The notes: a model not told the origin generated them from the sequence alone. A stretch of DNA of 64,000 bases from Pontiellaceae bacterium B12227 (GCA_029432775.1 JAROAZ010000023.1:1-64000), one strand, 5' to 3'; shown: positions 26,188 to 35,077, counted from the stretch's first letter. Made by a program: numbers and translations.

Positions 26188-26710
26188 AGGCTCGTGCCAC
26201 CACAATAAACCGTTTCGGTGCCGGACCGATGTACCGGAACGGATAGCACGTCAGCAGCAACAGACGATCCTTGGCGGAAAACTTTTCAATCAGCGCCCGG
26301 GCTTCCTCTTTTTCAACCACATAAACGGCTTCACACTCAAACAGCTGCATCGCGCCGCCCCGCTGCTCCAGCTGAATGGGATCGCCGACCCGGACCTTTC
26401 CGAGCCCCATAAAATGTGTATCGCGATGCGCCATGATCAGCCTCGACCGGCCGACTCGCTCGGCACAGGGATACAAAGCGAGCCGGTCTTTGGCCGCGCC
26501 CTCCAGCACCAGTTGCTGAATTCCAATCGTTGGAATTTTCAGCCAGCCGCACGGTTCCCCCGCGCCCCCTCCCCCGGGATTCTGCCGGCATGCGTTCCAA
26601 ACCCTGGAAGCCGACCAATGGATCCAACCGCGCTTCACGCGGCTCGCCGCCGGACGGGCGGAAATCGCCAGACCGAGGGCCAGGAGCACAATCCACAGCT
26701 TACGCCGCAC
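26174..26710 (-). CDS. Class GN-type sortase
   Basis: The chosen start is GTG at 26710, 5 bases after GGTGGAG, overlapping the end of the vWA gene; the longer frame is rejected. The 178-residue protein has an N-terminal membrane anchor (LWIVLLALGLAI) and a sortase core with catalytic His in AHRDTHF (about residue 92), Cys in LLTCYPFRYIG (about residue 157) and Arg in KRFIV near the C-terminus. Single sortases next to one VIT/vWA target and a two-component system are known in marine proteobacteria (class GN sortase with a 'marine sortase target'). It should process the adjacent protein. Two palindromes inside encode IPTIGI and SRVWN. Confidence 0.9.
   Translation of the reverse strand: MRRKLWIVLLALGLAISARPAASRVKRGWIHWSASRVWNACRQNPGGGGAGEPCGWLKIPTIGIQQLVLEGAAKDRLALYPCAERVGRSRLIMAHRDTHFMGLGKVRVGDPIQLEQRGGAMQLFECEAVYVVEKEEARALIEKFSAKDRLLLLTCYPFRYIGPAPKRFIVVARASAST
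26521..26535. repeat. TTCCA-N5-TGGAA palindrome (spacer ATCGT) in the sortase gene
   Basis: Exact copy; minus strand encodes I-P-T-I-G-I. Confidence 0.9.
26595..26609. repeat. TTCCA-N5-TGGAA palindrome (spacer AACCC) in the sortase gene
   Basis: Exact copy; minus strand encodes S-R-V-W-N. Confidence 0.9.
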
Positions 26711-28667
26711 GCCATCTCCACCGGAGCAGCCAGGCGCCAAGCAGCAAGACAAGGCCGGCAACCAGTTGCACGGTTTCGTGCGTGGCCGTTGCATACATGG
26801 ACCAGCCGCGCGGAACGGGAACCGGCACCTTCACCGATACCAGGTCGCCCGCATCGGCCACCACCTGCTCTTCCACTGCAATGCGGGAGGTATAGGCCGT
26901 GACCAGCTGATGCCGCAGGGCCACCTCGACAACGGACCGCTTGAAGAGTTTCTGCTCGTCCGGACCATCGGCCTGCATCAGCTGCACCATCAGATCCTTC
27001 ACCTGCATACGGCCATAGAGTTTTTCGATGGCTTCGTGCCGATCATCCTGATGGGCGCTCAAATCGATTCCGAACGACTGCTCCTCGCCATCCAGCCTGC
27101 CGCGGATCCGCACCTGCCCGCCGAAGCCCAGGTCGGAACGGGCAACCAGCTGCAGCGGGCGGCCGTAAAAAATATCCGGGCAGCGCGCCGGATAGGTCTG
27201 CACGCCGCCGTCTTCCCACTCCACCTGCACATCGGTCAGCACCGGAGCTTCCAGCGTTTGGAAAAAATCCGACATCACCTCGCCGACATCCTCGTGCGAC
27301 CGGATGAAGCGCGACTGCCCCCGACCGGACTCCGCCATGCGATGCAACAGAAATTCATTCGGCGCACTGCCGATGCCGAAGGTGAACAGCCGCGTGTTGT
27401 GCAACTTCTTCGAAAGCAGATTAATTAACGAATCCTCGTTGCCCACATCGCCATCCGTCAGAAAGATCACCAGCGGCATGCGCCCCGACTCCTGCGGCAG
27501 CAGCTCCAGCACGTGCTCCAGCGCCGGCTGCATCTCCGTTCCGCCATTCGCCTCCATTCCCGCAACATACTCCTGCGCCGCACCGATCTTATCTTCGGAA
27601 GCAACCCGAAGCTCCGGGCTGAAACTGCTGAAGTCCGATGAAAAACGCACCACCGTAAAACGGTCATCCGGTTGCAGGTTCTGCAGACACCGCTTCAATC
27701 CGCTTTGGGCCTGCGCCATCGATTCGCCCGACATGGAGCCGCTGGTATCAATCAGAAAAACGGCATCCTTCGGCAGCGGTTTATGGATCCGCTTTTTTCC
27801 AATGGGTGGAAACACACTGAGCAGCCCATACGCCTCGTCGCTGACCGACTGTACAAAACTAACTGCCGGCGATTCATTTTTCCGCAGTCCCAGCGCCAGA
27901 CTGAATTCACAGTTCGGCACCGTGACCTCGCGGGCCAGCGTAACTGAATACGCATCCTCGCCCCGCGCCTCCACCTCAATGGCGTGCGTGCTCGATGTCA
28001 GCGTTTCCAGCGGCAGCCCCTGCAACTCCACCTGAATCGAAAGGCGGTGCCCCGAGTCCAGATTTGGATGAAGCACGGGCGGGTTCAGTCGCCCGGCATC
28101 GGCCACCGCCGGTTCGCGAGTTCCCTCTTCGTTAAACCGGAACGGAATATAACGCGCACCGACCACCATGGGAAAGGTCAGGTCAAAACGATCCTTCCGG
28201 AACTTCAGTTGTTCCACATAAGAAAATACGAGCTCCACGGTTTCGCCGGGCAGGAGGTTGGCAACCGAGGTCGTGAAAATATTCGGCCGCTCCTGCTCCA
28301 GCAGCGCCGCCTTCCGGCCCTCGGCTTTCGCCTTTTCATAGGTTGCTTTCGCCGCTGCCCGCTCCTTCACCGAGCTTCGGATAATGCGGTCCTTCAGCCG
28401 GATCTCAAAATCCTCCACCGCCGCCTCGGACGGGAGTGGAAAAATATAGATGGCCTCCAGCGGCCGATCCAGATCGTTCTGGAAACGCTGCACCACTTCC
28501 GTCCGCACAATTCCCGAGGTGACATCCATCCGGACGTCCGTCTTTTTCAGCGGAAGCGCCACCACCGGCTCATTGGTGGAGCCGACAGAAAACAGCACAC
28601 CGGCCACTTCCGACTCGGCACCGGCCAGCCCCGCAAGGGCTGCCATCAACATCATCAGCCGCTTCAT
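26700..28667 (-). CDS. VIT and von Willebrand A domain protein, putative dedicated sortase target
   Basis: The 655-residue protein has a signal peptide (LMMLMAALAGLAGA), a VIT domain (about residues 20-150, with IYIFPLPSEAAVEDFEI and SYVEQLKF), and a vWA domain with the MIDAS motif DTSGSMSGES at about residue 305. The C-terminus ends in MYATATHE, a hydrophobic helix (LVAGLVLLLGAWLL) and RWRWR, the tripartite layout of a sorting signal, although no LPxTG is present. Family members of this type are sortase-anchored surface proteins. The start overlaps the creD-like stop (ATGA), and the sortase start overlaps its own end. Two palindromes inside encode FQTLE and FPPIGK. Confidence 0.9.
   Translation of the reverse strand: MKRLMMLMAALAGLAGAESEVAGVLFSVGSTNEPVVALPLKKTDVRMDVTSGIVRTEVVQRFQNDLDRPLEAIYIFPLPSEAAVEDFEIRLKDRIIRSSVKERAAAKATYEKAKAEGRKAALLEQERPNIFTTSVANLLPGETVELVFSYVEQLKFRKDRFDLTFPMVVGARYIPFRFNEEGTREPAVADAGRLNPPVLHPNLDSGHRLSIQVELQGLPLETLTSSTHAIEVEARGEDAYSVTLAREVTVPNCEFSLALGLRKNESPAVSFVQSVSDEAYGLLSVFPPIGKKRIHKPLPKDAVFLIDTSGSMSGESMAQAQSGLKRCLQNLQPDDRFTVVRFSSDFSSFSPELRVASEDKIGAAQEYVAGMEANGGTEMQPALEHVLELLPQESGRMPLVIFLTDGDVGNEDSLINLLSKKLHNTRLFTFGIGSAPNEFLLHRMAESGRGQSRFIRSHEDVGEVMSDFFQTLEAPVLTDVQVEWEDGGVQTYPARCPDIFYGRPLQLVARSDLGFGGQVRIRGRLDGEEQSFGIDLSAHQDDRHEAIEKLYGRMQVKDLMVQLMQADGPDEQKLFKRSVVEVALRHQLVTAYTSRIAVEEQVVADAGDLVSVKVPVPVPRGWSMYATATHETVQLVAGLVLLLGAWLLRWRWRAA
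27249..27263. repeat. TTCCA-N5-TGGAA palindrome (spacer GCGTT) in the vWA gene
   Basis: Exact copy; minus strand encodes F-Q-T-L-E. Confidence 0.9.
27797..27811. repeat. TTCCA-N5-TGGAA palindrome (spacer ATGGG) in the vWA gene
   Basis: Exact copy; minus strand encodes F-P-P-I-G-K. Confidence 0.9.
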
Positions 28668-29995
28668 GAAACCGCTCCTTCCGCCCTGGAACCAATCGCA
28701 TACCAGTCGACCCGCCGCGTGAGAAGCATCGTCAGCGCCATGAGCCCGAACACCAGCGTCGAACCGGCAACCAAGGCGTGATCCTCCGATTGCAGCAGCG
28801 CAAAGAGCACGCCATAGAGCAACACCAGCAGGCCGCCGAATGCAAATGCACGCCCGGTGCTCCGGAGCACATGCCGAAGATAAAATGTAATCACCCCGAT
28901 CGTGGCGGCCGCCGCCGCGAGATAGGAACCGCCGAAGCCAAGGTGCTCAGAAAGGCTGAGCAGCAGCAGAAAGAAGATCGATTGGGCCAATCCGACAAAG
29001 GCGTATTGCACCGGATGAATCCGCAGCCCCGCAAGCATCTCAAACATGAAGAAGGCCGCGTAGGTGATGAAGATGAAAAGGAAACCGTATTTCAGCGCGC
29101 GGTCGGTCATGGAATAGACATTCACCGGATCCACCAGACTCACACCCAGCTGCTGGACGGGGCCCTTTCGAACGCGGGCAATATCCTGCTGCGCCGAAGT
29201 GGCCAGACCGTTCACGTTCCACTCCGCCGCAAACCCTTCATCGGAAACCGTCCGGTCGTTCGCCAGAAAGTCGCCGATAAAACCCGGATGCGGCCAGGCG
29301 GAACTCAGCCGGATGGTATTCTCATCGCCAATCGGCACAAAAGTCAGCGACCCCATGCCTTTGGCATCCAGATCCATTTCAAACTCGAACCGTTCGCCGA
29401 AAAGGTTTCCAATGTCTGGAAGTTTTGCATGCACGCCGGAGCCGATGATATCCAGATCGCTTCCCCGTACAATTTCCAGTGCCTCGCCCTGCCACCGGAA
29501 TTCCGGCGAATCCAGACCGCGCAGGTCGCTCATCAGCACGCAGACATTGGCCGAGACCAGCTCCACCCGCGATCCCTTCCGTTTGGCCAGCGTTTCAAAA
29601 GCCGGAAAAACAACGGCCCCGGTCACCCGGCCCGCGCTCTGGAAAACATTGGCTTTGAAGATGCCTATATAGCGCTCTTCCACCTCCATCTCGCCGGAAT
29701 AGTTGAACGTCTCCGGAAAAACCCAGGAGGTCTCCAGATCGGTCATTTGCTTGTCGTACCAGGTGTCTTTCTCCTTGTTGTAGGTTCGCTCGGTCCAGTG
29801 CTCCCTAAAGGTGACGGAAAAGATCGGCCCGGCCAGCCGCTGTGTGCCGGCATATTTTGATGCAATATCCTGCTGCACCTGCCGCGCCCGGCCTTTCCGT
29901 TCCCGGGCCAGATCGCCAATCGACGCCAACGCAATCAGCATCAACGCCGCAACCGCGCCCAGCACCACCAGTTTTAAAACACCACTCTTCCGCAT
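28664..29995 (-). CDS. creD: CreD-family inner-membrane protein
   Basis: The 443-residue protein has an N-terminal membrane helix, a large periplasmic domain containing LAGPIFSVTF, and a C-terminal bundle of about five helices (YGFLFIFITYAAFFMFEML, then HPVQYAFVGLAQSIFFLLLLSLSEHLGF), the signature of CreD. Its molecular job is not established; in enterobacteria it is controlled by CreBC. AGGAGG precedes the ATG. It overlaps the vWA gene by 4 bases, so creD, vWA and sortase form one transcript. A palindrome encodes LPDIGN. Confidence 0.92.
   Translation of the reverse strand: MRKSGVLKLVVLGAVAALMLIALASIGDLARERKGRARQVQQDIASKYAGTQRLAGPIFSVTFREHWTERTYNKEKDTWYDKQMTDLETSWVFPETFNYSGEMEVEERYIGIFKANVFQSAGRVTGAVVFPAFETLAKRKGSRVELVSANVCVLMSDLRGLDSPEFRWQGEALEIVRGSDLDIIGSGVHAKLPDIGNLFGERFEFEMDLDAKGMGSLTFVPIGDENTIRLSSAWPHPGFIGDFLANDRTVSDEGFAAEWNVNGLATSAQQDIARVRKGPVQQLGVSLVDPVNVYSMTDRALKYGFLFIFITYAAFFMFEMLAGLRIHPVQYAFVGLAQSIFFLLLLSLSEHLGFGGSYLAAAAATIGVITFYLRHVLRSTGRAFAFGGLLVLLYGVLFALLQSEDHALVAGSTLVFGLMALTMLLTRRVDWYAIGSRAEGAVS
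29407..29421. repeat. TTCCA-N5-TGGAA palindrome (spacer ATGTC) in creD
   Basis: Exact copy; minus strand encodes L-P-D-I-G-N. Confidence 0.9.
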
Positions 29996-30015
29996 GACAA
30001 ACCTCCTGTAGTTGT

Positions 30016-30030
30016 TTCCAGAGGTTGGAA
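30016..30030. repeat. TTCCA-N5-TGGAA palindrome (spacer GAGGT)
   Basis: Exact copy 20 bases upstream of the creD start. Confidence 0.9.
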
Positions 30031-30125
30031 GTGCTAAGTGAAAAGAGTTTGAAGCGAATGTGAAATGGAGATGAAAAAAGACGGCTTATACCAAACGCAA
30101 TAAAACGGGCTAAACAACCGGAGAG

Positions 30126-30203
30126 TATCTCGCAGAGGCGCAAAGCTCGCAAAGAGTTCATTACAAGGTTAGCTCTGCGAGCTTTGCGCCTTTGCGAGGG
30201 ATA
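30126..30203. repeat. Intergenic inverted repeat, CTCGCAGAGGCGCAAAG family
   Basis: A left arm of about 33 bases beginning TATCTCGCAGAGGCG pairs with a right arm ending GCGAGGGATA. Two more copies of the family lie at 34963-35038 and 45926-46008. Confidence 0.75.
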
Positions 30204-30224
30204 ACTTTATGCCAGAATGGGTCA

Positions 30225-30324
30225 GAGGAGTAGGATTAGGAGAAAGATTACGATTAGGATTAAGAATGAGTGAAGGATGATGACCCCGCCTTTCTTAATC
30301 TTAATCCTTCTCCTACTCTTAATC
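30225..30324. repeat. Intergenic inverted repeat, GGATTAAGATTAAG family
   Basis: A purine-rich left arm (GAGGAGTAGGATTAGGAG onward) is mirrored by a right arm ending CTTCTCCTACTCTTAATC around a short GC spacer. Together with the preceding repeat it fills almost all of the 337-base gap between creC and creD; no gene is seen there. Confidence 0.7.
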
Positions 30325-30332
30325 GAATGGGT

Positions 30333-31739
30333 TCAGGAACCACCCAGCGTCAGCACCGCTTCGGCTCCGCCTTCCGGGCGGTTCCGCAGCGCAACATCGC
30401 CGCCGTGCAGGCGGGCAATTTCCCGGACAAAGTTGAGCCCGAGGCCGGAGCTTTTGGTTCCGCCTTCCGAGCGCGGCAGGGAATAGAAACGTTCAAACAC
30501 CCGGTTCAGTGCATAGTCCGGAATTCCGGCCCCGGCGTCCCGCACCGTAATCTGCCCAGCCGCAACCTGCACCTCCACCTCGCCGCCTTGCGGAGAGAAG
30601 TCGATCGCGTTCTGCACCAGATTGGCAACCGCCTGGCGCAGCAGAAAATATTCTCCGCACACCTCCGGGGTCCCCTCCAGGCGGACTTCCACGCGGACGT
30701 TCCGGCTCTGGGCAATCAACGAAAGGCTGTCGAGCACGTCATCGATCAGCGCGCTTAAGTTGATGATTTCCGTTTGTTCCAACCCCTTGCGCTTTTCTAT
30801 GGCGGCCAGCGAAAGCATGCGTTCCACCAGTCCGTGCAGGCGCTCCGACTCCGCCTGAATGTTCGAAATAAATTTACTGCGCTGTGCGGCCGTCATCTCC
30901 TCGTCGAGCAGTTCTGCCGCGCCCTGAATCGCCGCCAGCGGGCTTTTCATTTCGTGCGTGAGCGTCTGGACATAGCCCTCCACATACTGCTTGCCCTCCA
31001 GCGTGTCGCGCATCTCTTCAAACGCATTGGCCAGCTCGCTCATCTCGCCGCCGTGGCCCAGCTTCGGGCGGGCGGCCGCCCGTCCATCGCGAATCGCCCG
31101 GGCATACTGCGTCAGCGCCCGGACGGGCTGAATGATCCAAAGCGAAACCGGCAGCAGCAACAGCAGAATGGCTGCAAAAGCAATCAGACCGGAAATAATC
31201 AGCCGCACCCGGGCCTGCTTCATGAACGGGGTAATACTGCTGACCGGCTTGCCGACCGTTACCGCGCCGACAATCTCCTGCCCATTCAGGATGGGGGCAC
31301 CCACATAAAAAAAGAGACTGTCCGGATTGCCCTTTTCCTCATAGCTCGCGCGGGCTCCATACCGGCCATCCAGCGAAAGGCGGGTGTCGCGCCATTCATA
31401 AGCCGCGCCCGGAGGCAGCTCCCCGCGCGAATCGTATATCACTTTCTGCTCCCGGTTCACCACCAGCACCCGCAGGTTCATATTGGTTTTTACATGATTA
31501 TAAATCCCCGCCTCGAACCGCCGTGCCTCCGCTGCGGAAAAGGCACGTTCAAACGAGGCGCTCACTTCCGGATCGGACGCAAACTGCTCCGCCAGAATCA
31601 CCGACGTGTCCACCAGCGCCTCCTCCATCGTGATGAAGTAGTGCAACCGAACATCTTTCACCACCCAGTCCACCAGCAGATAAAATCCGGCGGAAAGCAG
31701 CACCAGTGCTGTCAGCAAAAGCCGCGTCCGCATTTTCAT
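30333..31739 (-). CDS. creC: CreC-like sensor histidine kinase
   Basis: The start at 31739 overlaps the response-regulator stop (ATGA). The 468-residue kinase has a membrane helix at residues 5-25, a periplasmic sensor domain, a second helix at about 170-195, a HAMP linker, the phospho-acceptor motif LTHEMKSPLAAIQGA (about residue 262), and HATPase boxes NLVQNAIDF, DAGAGIPD and GLGLNFVREI. It should phosphorylate the CreB-like regulator encoded just upstream. The genomic link with a sortase and its target matches the proteobacterial dedicated sortase-system kinases. The sensed signal is unknown. Confidence 0.92.
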   Translation of the reverse strand: MKMRTRLLLTALVLLSAGFYLLVDWVVKDVRLHYFITMEEALVDTSVILAEQFASDPEVSASFERAFSAAEARRFEAGIYNHVKTNMNLRVLVVNREQKVIYDSRGELPPGAAYEWRDTRLSLDGRYGARASYEEKGNPDSLFFYVGAPILNGQEIVGAVTVGKPVSSITPFMKQARVRLIISGLIAFAAILLLLLPVSLWIIQPVRALTQYARAIRDGRAAARPKLGHGGEMSELANAFEEMRDTLEGKQYVEGYVQTLTHEMKSPLAAIQGAAELLDEEMTAAQRSKFISNIQAESERLHGLVERMLSLAAIEKRKGLEQTEIINLSALIDDVLDSLSLIAQSRNVRVEVRLEGTPEVCGEYFLLRQAVANLVQNAIDFSPQGGEVEVQVAAGQITVRDAGAGIPDYALNRVFERFYSLPRSEGGTKSSGLGLNFVREIARLHGGDVALRNRPEGGAEAVLTLGGS

Positions 31740-32446
31740 GGCTGCACCTGAAGGCAATAGCCCCAGCCCCGCCGCGTCTGCAGGCATTCAGAATCCGGAT
31801 CAATTTTCCGAAGCTTGGAACGCAGCGTTTTAATATGCGTGTCCACGGTCCGGTCATAGCTGGCATCCGGTTCCTCCCACGCATGCTCCATCAGCTGGTC
31901 GCGGGAAAAAACCTGGCCGGGATGGCGGATCATCAGTTCCAGCATCCGGAACTCATAGCGCGAGAGGTTCAGCGCCGCCCCTTTGTGGTAAATCGTCTTG
32001 GTTTTCTGGTCGATGGCGAACAGCGGCTCGGGCTGCGAACTTCCAGACCCTGGAACTGCCGAACCCGTCCGCCGCAGAATGGCCCGGATCCGCGCCGTCA
32101 GCTCGCGCGGGCTGAACGGCTTGGCCATATAGTCATCCGCGCCCAGCTCGAGCCCGACAATGCGGTCGATCTCTTCGGCGCGGGCCGTCAGAAAAATAAT
32201 CGGCACCTCGGAGCCGGCCCGCAGCTCCCGGCAGAAATCAAATCCGCTGGCATCCGGCAGCCCCACATCCAGCACCACCAGATCAATCGGATGCTGCTGC
32301 AGCAATCCCCGGGCGGCCCCCGCCGTGGCGGCATGGATCGGCGTCATATTTTCCGTTTCCACCGCAAATGCAATGTTGTCGGCAATCGCCGGTTCATCCT
32401 CAACAATGAGTATCCTCTTTCTCTGGTTGGAATTCACCACGTCCAT
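31736..32446 (-). CDS. creB: CreB-like OmpR-family response regulator
   Basis: The 236-residue regulator has a receiver domain (ILIVEDEPAIADNI, phospho-Asp in LVVLDVGLPD at about residue 60, Lys in YMAKPFSPREL) and a winged-helix DNA-binding domain ending TVDTHIKTLRSKLRKI. It is first in a creB-creC unit, with creD-vWA-sortase following after a 337-base repeat-filled gap. One exact palindrome sits in the interdomain linker and writes VPGSGS, and one near copy lies in the DNA-binding domain (SKLRK). Confidence 0.94.
   Translation of the reverse strand: MDVVNSNQRKRILIVEDEPAIADNIAFAVETENMTPIHAATAGAARGLLQQHPIDLVVLDVGLPDASGFDFCRELRAGSEVPIIFLTARAEEIDRIVGLELGADDYMAKPFSPRELTARIRAILRRTGSAVPGSGSSQPEPLFAIDQKTKTIYHKGAALNLSRYEFRMLELMIRHPGQVFSRDQLMEHAWEEPDASYDRTVDTHIKTLRSKLRKIDPDSECLQTRRGWGYCLQVQP
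32041..32055. repeat. TTCCA-N5-TGGAA palindrome (spacer GACCC) in creB
   Basis: Exact copy; minus strand encodes V-P-G-S-G-S in the linker between domains. Confidence 0.9.
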
Positions 32447-32570
32447 ACCTTCCCGATACTAGTAAAACCGTCCTGATGATACCAGAGCGATTCCACTTTC
32501 TTGTTAATTCTGGCCCGCGACCTGCTATATTTTGTCCAGAGATGTATCTGGAAAACGTCTTCGAATTATT

Positions 32571-34091
32571 ATGATGAATATGAGCCGCTTTATTCTGACC
32601 GCCTACCTTGCAAGCCTCGCTCTTGCGGGAGCCGCTGCGAATAAAAAACAATCGGCACAAACCTACTACGACCGCGGCATGACGGTATTCAAGGTTGATC
32701 CCGGCGCCTCTCAGGGCCTGTTCAACAAAGCAGCCAAACTGGGCCACGTTGATGCCATGATCCGGCTGGGCCATTGCTACCAGACCGGCACGGGCGTGCC
32801 GCCTGGTTTAAAATCGGCCCTTCACTGGTACACGCAGGCTGTGAATGCAGGAAGCACGGCTCCGCTCTACGAAATCGGTGTGCTCCATGAAACCGGGAAC
32901 AGCAAAATACCACCCGACTATGCCCAGGCCATCGAATGGTACGAAAAGGGCATATCCAACAGCTCACTGAAATCATGCGAAGCGCTGGCCCGGATTTATG
33001 CATCGTGCCCGGACTCCACCTTTCACGACGGTGCGAAAGCCATTCAGTATGCCACCCTCTTAGTCCAGAACGGGAAGAACAACCCTGTCAGCTTCGATCT
33101 GCTGGCCGCCGCCCATGCGCGCGACAATAACTTCCCCTCGGCCCGGAAGGCGGCCTCCACGGCCATTACCCTTTCCTCGCTGGAGGATGCTCCCGCTCGC
33201 CGGGAACGAAAGACCTCCTACGAACAGGGAATCCCCTATCCCGCAACGGCTTCCAATGCCTGGATTCTAAAAGCTGCCGCAACAGACAACACCTGGGCCA
33301 TGCTTAAACTGGCCAACCTCTACGGCGATGAACTCAGCGATTCGTACGATCCCGCACTCGCGCGCAACTGGTTTAAAAAGGCGGCCGAAAACGGGAATGC
33401 GGAAGCCTTGCTCAAGATGGGGCAGCTCTATTTCCATGGACGGGGCGGCGAAGTGGACCTGGAAAAAGCGTTCTGGTATTTATCCGAAGCCGCTGAAGCC
33501 GGAAATGAAAATGCATATGCTCCTCTCGCCCGTATGTATGTCGGAGGAAAGGGAACCCGGGCCGATGCTGCCGTTGCGCTGGAATGGTATCAGAAATCGA
33601 TCGATGCCGGGCACCGCATCAACAGCTCCAAAATCAATGCCCTGAAATATTCGCTCAGAAAGGATCAGCAAAAAACACCCGAGGAATTCTATGAACAAGC
33701 TCGGCGTATCATTGCAAACAAAAAACCCGATCAGAAGGGAGAGCTGCCTACCTTCAAAGGAAAGACCTCCATGGTTCATTCGCTATACTGGCTGGCGGCA
33801 GAGCATGGTCTGACGGACGCCATGAAAGAACTCGGCGATATGTATTTCTACGGAAAACGTTATTTTGTGCGCGACGGCGAACTCGATAAAACCACCGGTG
33901 GACTTGATAGTAACTACGTGCGGGCGCTCGACTACTACGAACAGCTTGCCCATAAAAATATCCAATGTCCGGAACTGGAACCCTGCAAAGAGCTCTACCT
34001 GATCCAACTTCAGGAGCAGCGCGAACGGCAGCTCAAAAAAGAGATGGACGCCAGGCGTGCTGCTCAGCGGTCCACCAGGAAAAAATTCTAA
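32571..34091 (+). CDS. Exported Sel1-repeat protein
   Basis: The start is placed at 32571 (ATGATGAATATG), since a signal peptide (FILTAYLASLALAGAAA) begins there; the Shine-Dalgarno is poor. The 506-residue protein contains several Sel1/TPR-like repeats, for example AAKLGHVDAMIRLGHCYQTG, WFKKAAENGNAEALLKMGQLY and EAAEAGNENAYAPLARMY. Such solenoids mediate protein-protein contacts in the periplasm. The C-terminus ends in a basic helix (KKEMDARRAAQRSTRKKF). It is divergent from creB and overlaps the convergent DUF2007 gene by 4 bases. Confidence 0.88.
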   Translation: MMNMSRFILTAYLASLALAGAAANKKQSAQTYYDRGMTVFKVDPGASQGLFNKAAKLGHVDAMIRLGHCYQTGTGVPPGLKSALHWYTQAVNAGSTAPLYEIGVLHETGNSKIPPDYAQAIEWYEKGISNSSLKSCEALARIYASCPDSTFHDGAKAIQYATLLVQNGKNNPVSFDLLAAAHARDNNFPSARKAASTAITLSSLEDAPARRERKTSYEQGIPYPATASNAWILKAAATDNTWAMLKLANLYGDELSDSYDPALARNWFKKAAENGNAEALLKMGQLYFHGRGGEVDLEKAFWYLSEAAEAGNENAYAPLARMYVGGKGTRADAAVALEWYQKSIDAGHRINSSKINALKYSLRKDQQKTPEEFYEQARRIIANKKPDQKGELPTFKGKTSMVHSLYWLAAEHGLTDAMKELGDMYFYGKRYFVRDGELDKTTGGLDSNYVRALDYYEQLAHKNIQCPELEPCKELYLIQLQEQRERQLKKEMDARRAAQRSTRKKF

Positions 34092-34834
34092 ATCGATTCT
34101 TCCGAAATTATTTTCTGGAACGGATCGTATTGAATGCGGGTGTCATACTTTCCATCACCCGTCGTATCCACTTCCTCGAACTTGAAAACGCCGTATTCAT
34201 AAAACTGTTTCCGGCCGAATGCATCGTTCTCGTTCGGAGTAAAGGTGATCGATGAAATATTCCCTGTTTCGTAAACCATCAGGGCATCAAGCTTCCCATT
34301 AAAATCGAGATCATGCCGCGAAGTGGTTGTTATGTTATCCTTAAAGCTAAACCAGACATCCCATTCGCCATCGTTATTATTGTCGAAGACGCTCCGCATG
34401 GTGTTCCCGTCTTTGTCATATTCAAATTGCGCATCGTTCATCCCATCCCCGGAAAAGTCTTCCTGAACCACACCGGAATAGTCGGCATCGCGCTCCTCCA
34501 ACCACGCATAACCCCATACCAGAAAAGCCCCGACCAACACGCCGCCGAAAAAAACACCCGGCAGCACGCCCTTCCGACGGGGCTGTTGATCGACAGGAGC
34601 CGCATTTGCCTTTTCTGCATTAATGACCCTGAGTATTTCCTGAGCACGGGTGAGATCATCCTTGGCAACCAGCACTTCTATGCCTCGCTCGTTGGTAATC
34701 GCCGGACGCGCTCCACCGCAGTCATCTTTTCTGACCATGGCATCAATGCCCGAAGCTTGCAGCTCCAACACCAGCACCTGCGCATCCATTTCATAAACAA
34801 ACGAAGTCAGTACCACCTGATTATCCATGCCCAT
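34088..34834 (-). CDS. DUF2007 domain membrane protein
   Basis: The ATG at 34834 has GGAGG 7 bases before it; that GGAGG is the right arm of a palindrome copy. The 248-residue protein has an N-terminal DUF2007 (putative signal-transducing) domain at residues 1-65 (VVLTSFVYEMDAQVLVLELQ, GIEVLVAKDDLTRAQEIL), a basic stretch, one membrane helix (GVFFGGVLVGAFLVWGY, about 90-108) and a C-terminal acidic region with repeated D-x-D/N-x-D/N motifs (DGDG-like NNNDGEWD, DTTGDGKYD), possibly calcium-binding. The function is unknown. Confidence 0.85.
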   Translation of the reverse strand: MGMDNQVVLTSFVYEMDAQVLVLELQASGIDAMVRKDDCGGARPAITNERGIEVLVAKDDLTRAQEILRVINAEKANAAPVDQQPRRKGVLPGVFFGGVLVGAFLVWGYAWLEERDADYSGVVQEDFSGDGMNDAQFEYDKDGNTMRSVFDNNNDGEWDVWFSFKDNITTTSRHDLDFNGKLDALMVYETGNISSITFTPNENDAFGRKQFYEYGVFKFEEVDTTGDGKYDTRIQYDPFQKIISEESI

Positions 34835-34889
34835 ATCAAAACCTCCAATGATTGGAACAAGCCTAGAGCAGGAGCCCGCTGAACAAAAG

Positions 34890-34919
34890 AAAACCCCGCA
34901 CATTTCCGCACGGGGTTTT
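34890..34919 (-). terminator. Rho-independent terminator downstream of alaS
   Basis: AAAACCCCG (34890-34898) pairs with CGGGGTTTT (34911-34919). Read on the minus strand it is followed by TTCTTTTGTT. It lies between the alaS end and the DUF2007 start. Confidence 0.8.
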
Positions 34920-34933
34920 TCCAAAGGATGGAA
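34919..34933. repeat. TTCCA-N5-TGGAA palindrome (spacer AAGGA)
   Basis: Exact copy adjoining the alaS terminator; intergenic. Confidence 0.85.
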
Positions 34934-34962
34934 CTATCGGCTTATACCGGATATAAAGATCA

Positions 34963-35038
34963 ACCCTCGCAAAAGCGCGTAGGACGCAGAGCACAGCAGC
35001 TATTAAAACTCTGCGTTCTTTGCGGCTCTGCGTGAAAT
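34963..35038. repeat. Intergenic inverted repeat, CTCGCAGAGGCGCAAAG family (second copy)
   Basis: Arms starting ACCCTCGCAAAAGCGCG and ending TTTGCGGCTCTGCGTGAAAT are partly complementary and resemble the copies at 30126 and 45926. Confidence 0.65.
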
Positions 35039-35077
35039 ACCTCTTTAGCAAAGTCCGAAAGGTTTTCGGGTTCGCTG

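Noticed and set aside
24714..26249. 511-codon open frame on the minus strand
   Set aside because: It is antisense to the sugar dehydrogenase, whose haem and propeller motifs prove the plus strand to be coding.
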